Part shown: piece after piece, positions 35,530 to 43,994 of the stretch
Layout: every line of letters starts with the position of its first letter
How positions within the stretch are numbered: the stretch's first letter is position 1
From: Chlorogloea sp. CCALA 695
GTDB lineage: Bacteria; Cyanobacteriota; Cyanobacteriia; Cyanobacteriales; Chroococcidiopsidaceae
Reading direction: 5' to 3'
Assembly (NCBI RefSeq): GCF_003003885.1
Contig: NZ_PVWN01000010.1
Coordinates: 1 to 64,000 of the forward strand
DNA: 64,000 nt
Program-made: the position numbers and the translations under genes
The notes under the pieces: model-generated
Databases searched by the model: none
Told to the model about the DNA's origin: nothing
Seen by the model: the letters and a program-made list of their open reading frames with translations, nothing else

Positions 35530-36360
35530 CTAATCAGCTAGAGGATTGGCGACTATTACAGGGTTTTCCTTACTAGGTAAGTCAGCTTGCAGCCGGATTA
35601 AGCCTCGTCCCGAAGAAAGGTAAGTTATTTCGTAGTTTTCTAGCAGATATTGGTTCTTTTCATCAATTAAAGCTGCAAAGGGAATGAGGTTTAGTTGACT
35701 ATCAGGAGGAAGCAGAATATTACGTTTATTGCCCAATTGCTTGCGGATGGGCTGCATCAGCATTGCATCTAAAGTTCTCGCCGCCTTTTTGAAGGGCTTT
35801 TGATCACCGATTTTGGTGCGAATTGTGCGGCGAAACTCAGTTACAGCTTTGTTGATCGTTTCCGCATCCCCCAGTTCTATCCATGTTGGTTCTCCTTGAG
35901 ATTGCAGGACGTAGGCGACGTAGCGAGGTTTGCCAAAGCGATCGCCATATTTTGCTTTAGGATTGTAATGTCGATAAAGGACAATTTCTACTAAGGCGGC
36001 ATTAGCAGGAATTAGTTTTTGTACTCCTTCAATGGTAACGCTTTGATTTTGGGTACGAAATTTTGCACTGCGACGACTGATAGCAGCTTCTATTGTCTGT
36101 TCCTGTTGGAATAGAGTTGTGATTTAATTGCCGAATTGCTCTAGTGGTGTGTTGCCTGCGCCTTTAAACGTCAATGCTGCAAGCTGGGAACGAGCCATTG
36201 CCAGCTTATCGAGGAGAACTTTGTCTTTGGGGTTGAGGCGACTTTTCAGGGCTTGTAGGCTGTCGGTTAGAGCATTGAGAACCCGACCTTTGCGCCGCAA
36301 AATGGTAGTGAGAGCAAGTTGTGCAGATTGAGGGTTCGTCGGACTTCCTTGGACGTGCAG
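35530..36360 (-). pseudogene. Broken CHAT-domain protein gene
   Basis: The minus strand encodes a TPR-CHAT-type sequence. It starts abruptly at GSPTNPQSAQLAL, runs through RRKGRVLNALTDSLQ, meets an in-frame TAA at 36124-36126, and continues in the same frame through VEIVLYRHYNP, LQSQGEPTWIELGDAE, NILLPPDSQLNLIPFAAL and YEITYLSSGR to a stop at 35530. The N-terminal TPR region and the C-terminal half of the CHAT protease domain, including its catalytic Cys region, are missing. CHAT proteins are caspase-like peptidases. This copy cannot be active. A 77-residue piece from the ATG at 35763 could still be read. Confidence 0.75.
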
Positions 36361-36490
36361 CTAAAACCTTATGGGTATCATCACCTCCTATCAGGATAAT
36401 TCCGTAAAAATCAGGGCAAATCTTTCATTAATGCAACATTAGTTTAATGATAGGTACAAACTTGAATAGCCTGTACCCATAGCAATTACC

Positions 36491-37327
36491 TTAGCTTAGA
36501 GAGCGGATTTGAGACTTGTAAGCATTGCTATCTAAGCCATTACCTACATTTGCCCTTTGGGGATCGATCGCGCGTTCTAGGGCCACAATGCGATCGCCCG
36601 TTGCTGGGTGGGTACTTAAAAAAGTAGGAGTTGAGCGAGATTTTAGCAGCTTTTTCATAAACGAAACCATCCCAGACTCAGCATAACCCGCCCGTCTCAA
36701 ATTTCTTAAACCGACTTGATCGGCTTCTAATTCATCTTTACGACTATTAGGACGACGCAACGCCAAATCTACCCCAATTTGCACCGCCGCGTTGCGCTCT
36801 AAACCCGCAGCTTGTGAAACACCTTGAGCGAGGGCGCTTTCCCGCATTTGCTCTACTAAATGCTTCCCGGTAATATGCCCGATTTCGTGCGCCATAACGC
36901 TAGCAAGTTCCGCTTCATTATCAGCTAGTTTAAGCAAACCCGTATTGACATAAACAAAACCTCCCGCCGTTGCAAAGGCATTAACGCCTTTATCATCAAC
37001 TACTTGGAAAGTATAAGGCAGATTTGGGCGATCGCTTGCGGCGGCTAACTGTCTGCCAATTTGCTGTACATAAGAATTTATATCTTGATTGCGATAGATT
37101 CGTACCTCTCGCTTTATCTGCTGATCAATTTGCTTGCCAAGTTGTACTTCTTGGCGAGCGGAAATATTCGACAATTGAATTATCTGCACGCCTTGGCGGA
37201 GCAAATCAAATACAGAAATTGCTTGAGATGGCATTGAACTTACAGTAATACCAAGCGCCACAAATATTGACAACACTGGGTAAAACCAACGCCGCCCACG
37301 ATCAGGGAAAGAAAAAAACTTCAACAT
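36491..37327 (-). CDS. M48-family zinc metallopeptidase
   Basis: The 278-residue product has an N-terminal signal or transmembrane segment (residues about 14-36) and an M48 peptidase domain. The HEIGH zinc motif lies near residue 145, and the third ligand is in the ELEADQVGL block near 200. It resembles BepA/Oma1-type periplasmic quality-control proteases, without the TPR tail of BepA. The target is probably outer-membrane or envelope proteins. Stands alone; divergent from the DUF4330 gene. Confidence 0.88.
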   Translation of the reverse strand: MLKFFSFPDRGRRWFYPVLSIFVALGITVSSMPSQAISVFDLLRQGVQIIQLSNISARQEVQLGKQIDQQIKREVRIYRNQDINSYVQQIGRQLAAASDRPNLPYTFQVVDDKGVNAFATAGGFVYVNTGLLKLADNEAELASVMAHEIGHITGKHLVEQMRESALAQGVSQAAGLERNAAVQIGVDLALRRPNSRKDELEADQVGLRNLRRAGYAESGMVSFMKKLLKSRSTPTFLSTHPATGDRIVALERAIDPQRANVGNGLDSNAYKSQIRSLS

Positions 37328-37498
37328 ACGGCAGTAATTAGGAAAAGAGGACTTATCTATAATTAGACGGTTTGACCGGGCAATTGTTGCAATTAATTAG
37401 TAAAGTCTCTACCTTTAACCGCCGTTTTTGCCCTTGTCATAGCTATGATAAGCTGACACCAGATTAGATCGTTGTTGCTGTTATCTAAAAAAATTTAT

Positions 37499-38035
37499 AT
37501 GGCTATTTTAGATTCTCAAGGTCGTTTATTCGGCAAAATAAATTTGCTCGATTTGGGTGCTGTTTTAGTAATTGTCCTAGTCATCATCGGCATTTTCTTA
37601 TATCCTGGCACTTCTGGTTCTGTTGCTCAAAATACTGAGGCGACTAAACCCGTTGAAGTTGATTTAGTGGTACGCGGGTTGAATATCAAAGATCCACAAC
37701 AACTATTTTCTCAAGGATTTACCAAAGGCGGCAAAACAAACATTGTCATCCGCAATCAACCCCACGGAAGTCTTGAGATTAAATCTGTGCAGCAGTTGCC
37801 TAGAACCATATTAGTAGCTCAACCTGATGGCTCTTTAAAAGAGTACACTGACCCCCGACCGAACCAGTTTAGTACCGATATGCTGTTAACTTTAGTCGGC
37901 AAGGCAACAATTAGACCCGATGGCGCAGTAATTAGCAATAGCAAACTAAAAATTGGTAATCCCATTGAACTTGAAGGCTTTAATTATAACTTCAATGCCA
38001 CAGTGATTGATGTCCGCGTCAATGACAGCAAATAA
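37499..38035 (+). CDS. DUF4330 domain-containing membrane protein
   Basis: The 178-residue product has a short cytosolic start (MAILDSQGRLFGKINLLD), one transmembrane helix at about residues 20-40, and an external DUF4330 domain (VEVDLVVRGLNI, TNIVIRNQPHG). The frame runs up to a TTG at 37472, but the ATG at 37499 gives the family N-terminus. In other bacteria this family neighbours transport or exopolysaccharide genes. Function is unknown. Convergent with the alpha/beta hydrolase gene, 5 bp apart. Confidence 0.8.
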   Translation: MAILDSQGRLFGKINLLDLGAVLVIVLVIIGIFLYPGTSGSVAQNTEATKPVEVDLVVRGLNIKDPQQLFSQGFTKGGKTNIVIRNQPHGSLEIKSVQQLPRTILVAQPDGSLKEYTDPRPNQFSTDMLLTLVGKATIRPDGAVISNSKLKIGNPIELEGFNYNFNATVIDVRVNDSK

Positions 38036-38040
38036 CTCGT

Positions 38041-38925
38041 CTACGCCAATAAAGGTAAAAATCGGCGGATTAAGCCAATAGTAACGGCGGGTAATTCTAG
38101 CTGGGGTGTTAGTCCCACGTCTTCTAATTGCTGAAAGACTTTAATTGCTTGGGGATTAGTCGCCGCAAGACGTTGACCTATTTCCGGGCCTGTAAATTGA
38201 GATTTTTGTCCCCAAATTATTGCTGTCGGCGTAGTTAGCTGCCCAATATAAGTAGATAAATCAAAACACAGGTCGCCGCGTACAAATGATAGCGCGGCGT
38301 ATTCAGCATTGGGTTGTTTAGCAGATTCTAAGTAAGCATCGACGATTTCTTCGCTAATTCGGCTAGGACGGGCAAATTGTCGTTGTTCTAAAAAGCTGCG
38401 AATGCCGTTAGCTGTTGCTAATCCCGTGCTGTAAAGTATCCGGTCAAGAATGGGCGTACTAATCAATTGAGCAAAGAAACTTCTTGAATAATCATTGCCA
38501 AAATCCGCCAGTCCCGCCGGGGTAGTAAGAATTAATGACTTAAATAACTCAGGACGAGCGATCGCAAGTCTAATTATAAAGGCTGCCGTCAACGATGAAG
38601 CAACGACTGTTACAGGAATGCTGGAAATTTGGGTTAAAAATTCGCCAATAGTAGTTAAATAATCTTCAATTTGATAATTTCGCTCTATATGCTCCGATTC
38701 TCCCCACCCAATCAAATCTGGAGCGATAATTTTATACTCGCTGGCAAAGGCTGGGTATACTTTAGACCATTCGTAGGCAGAAGAACCACCGCCGAAACCA
38801 TGCAAAAATACTAAGGTTTCTGCTTGAGCAAAATCGCTCCAAGGTACTCCACTATTGGTGTAATATACCATTCTGCCTAAAGAAGTTAGTACAGACTTTT
38901 GTTCAAATCCAAGCGGCTGAAACAT
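38041..38925 (-). CDS. Alpha/beta-hydrolase-fold protein with degenerate catalytic triad
   Basis: The 294-residue product has the fold's oxyanion-hole motif FLHGFGGGSS near residue 40 and PDLIGWGESE near 75. The nucleophile elbow reads ASSLT instead of GxSxG. The position of the acid reads WGQKSQF (Ser where Asp is usual), and the C-terminal block reads DVGLTPQLELP, with Leu where the catalytic His belongs. Two of three triad residues therefore seem absent. The frame is intact. It may bind rather than cleave a ligand, or use other residues. Substrate unknown. Confidence 0.8.
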   Translation of the reverse strand: MFQPLGFEQKSVLTSLGRMVYYTNSGVPWSDFAQAETLVFLHGFGGGSSAYEWSKVYPAFASEYKIIAPDLIGWGESEHIERNYQIEDYLTTIGEFLTQISSIPVTVVASSLTAAFIIRLAIARPELFKSLILTTPAGLADFGNDYSRSFFAQLISTPILDRILYSTGLATANGIRSFLEQRQFARPSRISEEIVDAYLESAKQPNAEYAALSFVRGDLCFDLSTYIGQLTTPTAIIWGQKSQFTGPEIGQRLAATNPQAIKVFQQLEDVGLTPQLELPAVTIGLIRRFLPLLA

Positions 38926-38949
38926 TGACGCACCTTAATATTAAACGAC

Positions 38950-39468
38950 TTAATCAGAGCTTAATTGAGCTTTTTCTACCGTTTTATCGTTCACCCCTAA
39001 AGTTAGTTGTAAAGCTGCTTTTTGAGGATAAGCTTTAACTACTTGGCGGTAAACTTGGTAGTTTGCAGGCAAGGTTTGCACTGTGGTTCCTGCGGTATAA
39101 CTTAGTTGATAATCTACTGATTTAATCAGTTGCGGACTACCAGGTTTTTGATCGGATTTTCTTCGTTGGTCAATTTCGTCTACCGTTGGTCTTGGCGGTA
39201 AAGCCGCCCACCACAAACCTTTGTCGTCGGGGCCTGTCACGGCATTTTCTGGCTTAATGCCATTACGATTGACTAAAGACGTTGAAGCAAAAGTTTCATA
39301 GCGAGTTAAATTATCGTTACTTTGGTTGACAAAATACTCAACTTGCCAAGTGTAAGTAGTCCGCGCTGTGGCTTCGTATTCGGTAGTCGTTACGGTAGAA
39401 CAACTATTAAGGAAAATTGTACTTAATAAAAAGATTAATTTGCCTCTAGTAGCGATCGCGTTAATCAT
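38950..39468 (-). CDS. Hypothetical lipoprotein
   Basis: The 172-residue product begins with a lipoprotein signal (KLIFLLSTIFLNSC, Cys at residue 23). The mature part is polar, with TYTWQVEYFVNQSN, GPDDKGLWWAALPPRP and a C-terminal beta-rich portion. No family recognised. It lies 24 bp upstream of the hydrolase-fold gene on the same strand, so the two may be co-transcribed, and is divergent from the deacetylase. Confidence 0.65.
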   Translation of the reverse strand: MINAIATRGKLIFLLSTIFLNSCSTVTTTEYEATARTTYTWQVEYFVNQSNDNLTRYETFASTSLVNRNGIKPENAVTGPDDKGLWWAALPPRPTVDEIDQRRKSDQKPGSPQLIKSVDYQLSYTAGTTVQTLPANYQVYRQVVKAYPQKAALQLTLGVNDKTVEKAQLSSD

Positions 39469-39523
39469 TTAATAATTGCTAAAGTTAGGACTTGCCATCA
39501 ATTTCCGCCTATAAAAATATCAA

Positions 39524-40210
39524 ATGCAACTGGCTCCATTTTTTCCCGTTCTCTACCGCATTTTACAGCCTACTTTTCCTAATTGTCTGTGGTCAGGCAA
39601 TTCTTACACTAAAGAAATTGCTTTAACCTTTGACGATGGCCCTCATCCAGTTTACACTCCCCAACTGCTCAAAGTTTTAGACTACTACTCCATCGAGGCG
39701 AGTTTTTTTTGGTTGGGTGCTTGCGTCCATCGCTACCCCACCGTTGCTAAATCGGTGTACGACTGCGGACACGCGATTGGGTTACATGGCTACGATCATC
39801 GCTCTTTTCCCCTCCTTACCACTGCCGAATTGCAACAAAGCTTAGAATCAACTCAAAGCGCAATTTCTACTGCGATCGGCATAAATGGGGCAAATATCCG
39901 CGATGTTCGCCCTCCTAACGGGTTATTTACTCCCCAAACTTTAGAATTATTAACTAAGTGGCAATACCGCTCGGTAATGTGGAGTGTAGTTCCTGAAGAT
40001 TGGGTACGACCAGGAATTAATCTTGTCGTGCAGCGCGTCTTAGAACAAGTGCAAAATGGCTCGACAATTGTTTTACATGACGGGGCGTGTGGCGGTATTG
40101 ATGTTGCCGAAACTACCCAAATCTTGATTCCCGAACTTTTGCGGCGCGGCTATAAGTTTGTTAATATTGATAGCTTTTGGCGCGATCGCAACAGCTATTT
40201 GAAACCGTAA
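39524..40210 (+). CDS. Polysaccharide deacetylase (NodB-type, CE4)
   Basis: The 228-residue product carries all CE4 motifs: TFDDGPHP near residue 35 (catalytic Asp and metal Asp), HGYDHRSF near 87 (metal His pair), RPPNG near 130, EDW near 160 and VLHDGA near 186. These enzymes remove acetyl groups from N-acetylglucosamine polymers, peptidoglycan or exopolysaccharide, using a divalent metal. There is no obvious signal peptide, so location is uncertain. Confidence 0.9.
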   Translation: MQLAPFFPVLYRILQPTFPNCLWSGNSYTKEIALTFDDGPHPVYTPQLLKVLDYYSIEASFFWLGACVHRYPTVAKSVYDCGHAIGLHGYDHRSFPLLTTAELQQSLESTQSAISTAIGINGANIRDVRPPNGLFTPQTLELLTKWQYRSVMWSVVPEDWVRPGINLVVQRVLEQVQNGSTIVLHDGACGGIDVAETTQILIPELLRRGYKFVNIDSFWRDRNSYLKP

Positions 40211-41050
40211 TAATTTGTTATATGCATCCAAACTTGCAAATTATTTTTGTCCTACGTGTAATTACAGATATTTATTCACTACAATAGCGAGAGAACTTCG
40301 GTGATTTGTCAAGTTCTCTGAGGTTGAAATTTGAGCAATCGTCAGTTAACTTAGACAAAGACAAGCAAGTTTAAGTTTAGGTTAATCAAAAATTAGTGTT
40401 AATGAGCCATAGTGCAGAACCTCTGACTTTGAATTTGAGGTAATTTACACTCACGTTCCCAACACTTTTTATTGATAGCAAATTATCCGAAACTCAATTA
40501 AGGTAGAAAACATCAAGCTTGATGACTGAAAACCTCCATGCCTAAGCAACCAATAAAATGCTAACTATTCCACTCAAAAACCGGGAATTGATGGCAATTA
40601 AGCTAAGCAAGTTTAAAATATTAAACAAGTATGAGAGCAGTTAAAACCTTCGGAGCCATTAATTTAATTGCCTCCGGGTATTACATTGCCCTCAAAAAAA
40701 CAAGTTAAACTAAGGACTGTTGTAGATTTTACAATCGAAACATTAAATGCAGGCAATTTCTGTGAAACAGGCTACAATCGGAGGGGTCTTAGCAACTCCA
40801 AGCATTAATAGCAGCTTTTAAAGCCACTATTAAGCATTAGATTTATACAAGAATAAAGTCTTGTTTTAGGTAAATAAATAGTGCGATCGCATTGATAATT
40901 TTTAATATCTATGCCTGGTCTATTTGAAATTGCCCTTAACAATACAAGCAATTAAAACTCTTATTAAATAAGCTACTAGCACTGTTAATAAGAGTACGAA
41001 ATAAATGTTGATAGATTGATAGTTGACTCAAGGAGCATGAGGAACGCGGC
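40211..41050. other. Long upstream region of the sigma factor gene, 840 bp
   Basis: No coding frame is credible here. A TACAAT -10-like box at 40280-40285 is followed by a 9-bp hairpin (AGAGAACTT / AAGTTCTCT, 40290-40319). A second TACAAT lies at 40773-40778. Another imperfect hairpin pairs CGGAG with CTCCG around 40650-40677. The region ends with GAGGA 7 nt before the sigma ATG. A long 5' leader with several promoters is the simplest reading; an unrecognised small RNA is possible. Confidence 0.45.
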
Positions 41051-42208
41051 ATGAACCAGGCTAACAACGTACTCGAAACCATTAATCAGCCTGAAATCAA
41101 AACCCTTAATCAGCCTGAAGGCACTTTAGGCGTTTTGATTGAAGAAGAATTTGACCCTTTAGACCTAGACGAACAAGATGAATTGATAGAAACCAAACCT
41201 GAAGAAGCAAAATCTACGAAAGTTGTCAAGTCTCGTCGTCGGGCGCAAACTAAAAAGAAGCACTATACAGAAGATTCAATTCGCCTGTATTTGCAAGAAA
41301 TAGGTAGAATTCGGCTGCTAAGAGCGGATGAGGAAATTGAACTAGCTCGGAAAATTGCCGAATTGTTGGAAATGGAGCGGGCGCGGGAGAAGCTTTGCGA
41401 ACAGTTAGAACGAGATCCCCACGACACAGAATGGGCGGAAGCGGTACAGCTACCGATAAATTCCTTTCGTTATCGCCTCCATGTCGGACGACGCGCTAAA
41501 GATAAAATGGTGCAGTCGAACTTGCGTTTAGTAGTTTCGATTGCCAAAAAGTACATGAATCGCGGTCTATCTTTTCAAGACTTGATTCAAGAAGGAAGTT
41601 TAGGACTAATTCGGGCGGCGGAAAAGTTTGACCACGAAAAGGGTTATAAGTTTTCAACTTACGCTACATGGTGGATTCGTCAAGCAATTACGCGAGCGAT
41701 CGCTGATCAATCAAGGACAATTCGTTTACCCGTCCACCTTTACGAAACTATTTCCCGGATTAAAAAGACGACCAAGCTGCTTTCTCAGGAAATGGGACGC
41801 AAGCCAACAGAAGAAGAAATTGCAACTCGCATGGAAATGACTATTGAGAAGCTGCGATTTATTGCTAAATCTGCTCAATTGCCAATTTCTTTAGAAACTC
41901 CCATTGGTAAAGAAGAAGATTCTCGCCTGGGAGACTTTATTGAGTCGGATGGAGAAACACCAGAAGACCAAGTTTCTAAAAATCTGTTGCGCGAAGACTT
42001 AGAGAAAGTTTTAGACGGTCTTAGCCCCCGCGAACGCGATGTATTGCGCCTGCGTTATGGTTTAGATGACGGTCGGATGAAGACGTTGGAAGAAATTGGA
42101 CAGATATTTAACGTTACTCGTGAACGTATCCGGCAAATTGAAGCTAAAGCTTTACGCAAATTACGCCATCCAAATCGTAATAGTGTTTTAAAAGAATATA
42201 TCCGGTAA
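41051..42208 (+). CDS. sigA: Principal RNA polymerase sigma factor (group 1)
   Basis: Housekeeping sigma-70. The 385-residue product has an acidic N-terminal region, then region 1.2 ([19 protein letters not shown]), region 2 with [15 protein letters not shown] and [20 protein letters not shown] (-10 recognition), region 3, and region 4.2 [20 protein letters not shown] (-35 helix-turn-helix). The near-complete match to RpoD consensus and the extended N-terminus mark it as group 1 (SigA) rather than group 2. It is followed by a clear terminator and preceded by an 840-bp gap. Confidence 0.92.
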   Translation: MNQANNVLETINQPEIKTLNQPEGTLGVLIEEEFDPLDLDEQDELIETKPEEAKSTKVVKSRRRAQTKKKHYTEDSIRLYLQEIGRIRLLRADEEIELARKIAELLEMERAREKLCEQLERDPHDTEWAEAVQLPINSFRYRLHVGRRAKDKMVQSNLRLVVSIAKKYMNRGLSFQDLIQEGSLGLIRAAEKFDHEKGYKFSTYATWWIRQAITRAIADQSRTIRLPVHLYETISRIKKTTKLLSQEMGRKPTEEEIATRMEMTIEKLRFIAKSAQLPISLETPIGKEEDSRLGDFIESDGETPEDQVSKNLLREDLEKVLDGLSPRERDVLRLRYGLDDGRMKTLEEIGQIFNVTRERIRQIEAKALRKLRHPNRNSVLKEYIR

Positions 42209-42232
42209 AGCAACTTAGGTTTTGATTCGCTC

Positions 42233-42265
42233 AAACGCTGATGGCTACGGCTGTTAGCGTTTTTT
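42233..42265 (+). terminator. Terminator of sigA
   Basis: AAACGCT pairs with AGCGTTT around a 16-nt loop and is followed by a T-run, 25 bp after the sigma factor stop codon. Confidence 0.75.
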
Positions 42266-42267
42266 GC

Positions 42268-42308
42268 TTAAAAAATGACCTAGGAGATTCTTGTGATCTC
42301 CTAGGTCA
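42268..42308 (-). terminator. Terminator of hli
   Basis: A perfect 12-bp stem TGACCTAGGAGA / TCTCCTAGGTCA (42276-42308) with a 9-nt loop. On the minus strand it is followed by six T residues, 44 bp past the hli stop codon. Confidence 0.85.
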
Positions 42309-42351
42309 ATAAATTCCTTGTCTTTGATACTTTGATTATTCTTTCTAGGTA

Positions 42352-42534
42352 CTACATGATGCCCCAGAAGTGGAGAAAACCTTGTCCAGAAAATAACTCA
42401 ATTCCGGCGGCGGCTAGAAAGCCAATCATTGCTAGACGACCATTCCAGATTTCTGCTTGAGGAGTAAAGCCGTAGCGCCAGGCGTTGCGGTCTTCCATTA
42501 CTGGGGGTGTAACTACTTTAGTTGTGCTTTGCAT
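42352..42534 (-). CDS. hli: High-light-inducible protein (HLIP/SCP)
   Basis: One-helix member of the chlorophyll a/b-binding superfamily. It binds chlorophyll and carotenoid and protects newly made PSII subunits. The 60-residue product has the single helix with the conserved chlorophyll-binding signature AEIWNGRLAMIGFLAA at about residues 27-42 and a short polar N-terminus. The length fits the typical HLIP range. Expression of such genes rises under high light or stress; no HLR1-type element was identified with confidence. Confidence 0.92.
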   Translation of the reverse strand: MQSTTKVVTPPVMEDRNAWRYGFTPQAEIWNGRLAMIGFLAAAGIELFSGQGFLHFWGIM

Positions 42535-42623
42535 AGCGTTTGTTCCTGTTAGTTTGTTAATTTATGTTTCCTTCTATGTAAACTAATGTAACACCCCTAT
42601 TTACAATTTGTCTATACCTTAGG

Positions 42624-42676
42624 GTAGGTAATGGGTAATGGGTATTAATTTCAATAACCAATGACCAATTCTCAAT
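42624..42676. repeat. Heptamer repeat array
   Basis: GGTAGGTAATGGGTAATGGGT followed after a spacer by the complementary CAATAACCAATGACCAATTC. The two arms are of opposite polarity, so the array can fold. It ends 4 bp before the ABC ATPase stop codon. Confidence 0.65.
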
Positions 42677-42680
42677 TCTT

Positions 42681-43949
42681 CTAGTCATGCCAAATTGCTT
42701 TACCTGTATCGGGGTCAAAGAAATGCAGCTTATCGGGGGGAAAAGACAGCCATAGCCGATCTTGGTATGATACTGGGCGATCAGGGGGAATGCGGACTTG
42801 CATAGAAGCCACATTCGCTGAATTAGTAGGACTAACGGAAAGATAAGTTTCGTTGCCTAGGGCTTCTATTAGGTCTACTTGTACTGGGAGATTGCTGGGT
42901 GCGGCATCGCCTTGACTCAAATGTTCTGGTCGTATACCGAGGATTAGCGGTTGGCGATCGTATTTGCTGAGAGCTTTTTCCCAGACTTTGGGGAGATTGA
43001 AGCTAAACAAAGGGTGAGAAATTCCTAGAGGCGATTGAAACTCTACTTCTAAAAAATTCATTGGTGGGGAGCCAATAAACTCGGCGACAAACTTAGTCGC
43101 TGGGCGATTGTAGAGTTCTAGAGGACGAGCAACTTGTTGTAATTGACCTAAATTCATGACCGCAATGCGAGTTCCCATAGTCATTGCTTCGGTTTGATCG
43201 TGAGTAACGTAAATAGTTGTCGTCCCTAACTGGCGTTGCAATTTAACAATTTGGGCGCGAGTTTCGGCGCGGAGTTTGGCATCTAAATTAGAAAGTGGTT
43301 CGTCCATTAGAAAAACTTGCGGATTGCGCGAAATTGCCCGACCTAAAGCTACGCGCTGCTTTTGTCCGCCAGAGAGTTGTTTGGGTAGTCGCAGTAATAA
43401 CGCTTCAATTTGAAGTAAAGAGGCAACATTTTTTACCCGCTTATCTACCTCTTGTTCGCGATCGCTCTTGTAACGTAGAGGTGCAGGAAAACGCCGTGTC
43501 ATGCCAGAGAGGGCATTTTTACCCCAACTTGCTAAATCCTTGTTTTGTTCCCCGCTTGCCCCGCGACGTAGCCCAAAAGCGATATTGTCATAAACTGTCA
43601 TGTGGGGATAAAGAGCATAGCTTTGAAACACCATCGCAATATCCCGCGCCTTGGGAGGCAAATCGTTGACTAAGGCATCCCCCACCCAGATATTGCCCCC
43701 AGTCATTTCTTCTAACCCTGCAATCAGCCGCAATAGGGTACTTTTGCCGCACCCAGAAGGGCCCACCAGTACCATAAATTCCCCATCCGCCACCGTAAGA
43801 TTGATGCGCCTTAAAACGTTAACGCTATTTAAGTCTGGTGCGGTTTCCTCCACCGAGGCAATTAATGGCTGCAACGGAGACTTTACTTTTTCTGCCTTCC
43901 CAGCGTTGGGAAAGCTTTTATAAATGTTTTCTAAAACTACCTGTGCCAC
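42681..43949 (-). CDS. ABC transporter ATPase, MalK/UgpC type
   Basis: Energises binding-protein-dependent carbohydrate importers. The 422-residue product has Walker A GPSGCGKST near residue 63, Q-loop VFQSYALYPH, signature LSGGQKQR, Walker B VFLMDEPLSNLD, the H-loop THD and a C-terminal TOBE/MalK regulatory domain. Two insertions stand out: about 30 residues before the first beta strands, and about 30 between the Q-loop and the signature (around GKNALSGMTRR). I chose the GTG at 43949 because homologues begin M-AQVVLENIYKSF; a GTG at 43964 is possible. It has no permease next to it and may serve the 27-30 kb importer. Confidence 0.88.
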   Translation of the reverse strand: MAQVVLENIYKSFPNAGKAEKVKSPLQPLIASVEETAPDLNSVNVLRRINLTVADGEFMVLVGPSGCGKSTLLRLIAGLEEMTGGNIWVGDALVNDLPPKARDIAMVFQSYALYPHMTVYDNIAFGLRRGASGEQNKDLASWGKNALSGMTRRFPAPLRYKSDREQEVDKRVKNVASLLQIEALLLRLPKQLSGGQKQRVALGRAISRNPQVFLMDEPLSNLDAKLRAETRAQIVKLQRQLGTTTIYVTHDQTEAMTMGTRIAVMNLGQLQQVARPLELYNRPATKFVAEFIGSPPMNFLEVEFQSPLGISHPLFSFNLPKVWEKALSKYDRQPLILGIRPEHLSQGDAAPSNLPVQVDLIEALGNETYLSVSPTNSANVASMQVRIPPDRPVSYQDRLWLSFPPDKLHFFDPDTGKAIWHD

Positions 43950-43994
43950 AAGCTTTTTTATCACTGAAACTGTTTACAATTACTTCCAGGCAAT

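Noticed and set aside
41037-41054. Five-codon upstream frame (ATG to TGA) overlapping the sigma factor start
   Set aside because: The AAGGAG before it is only 1 nt away, too close to work as its ribosome-binding site; probably chance.
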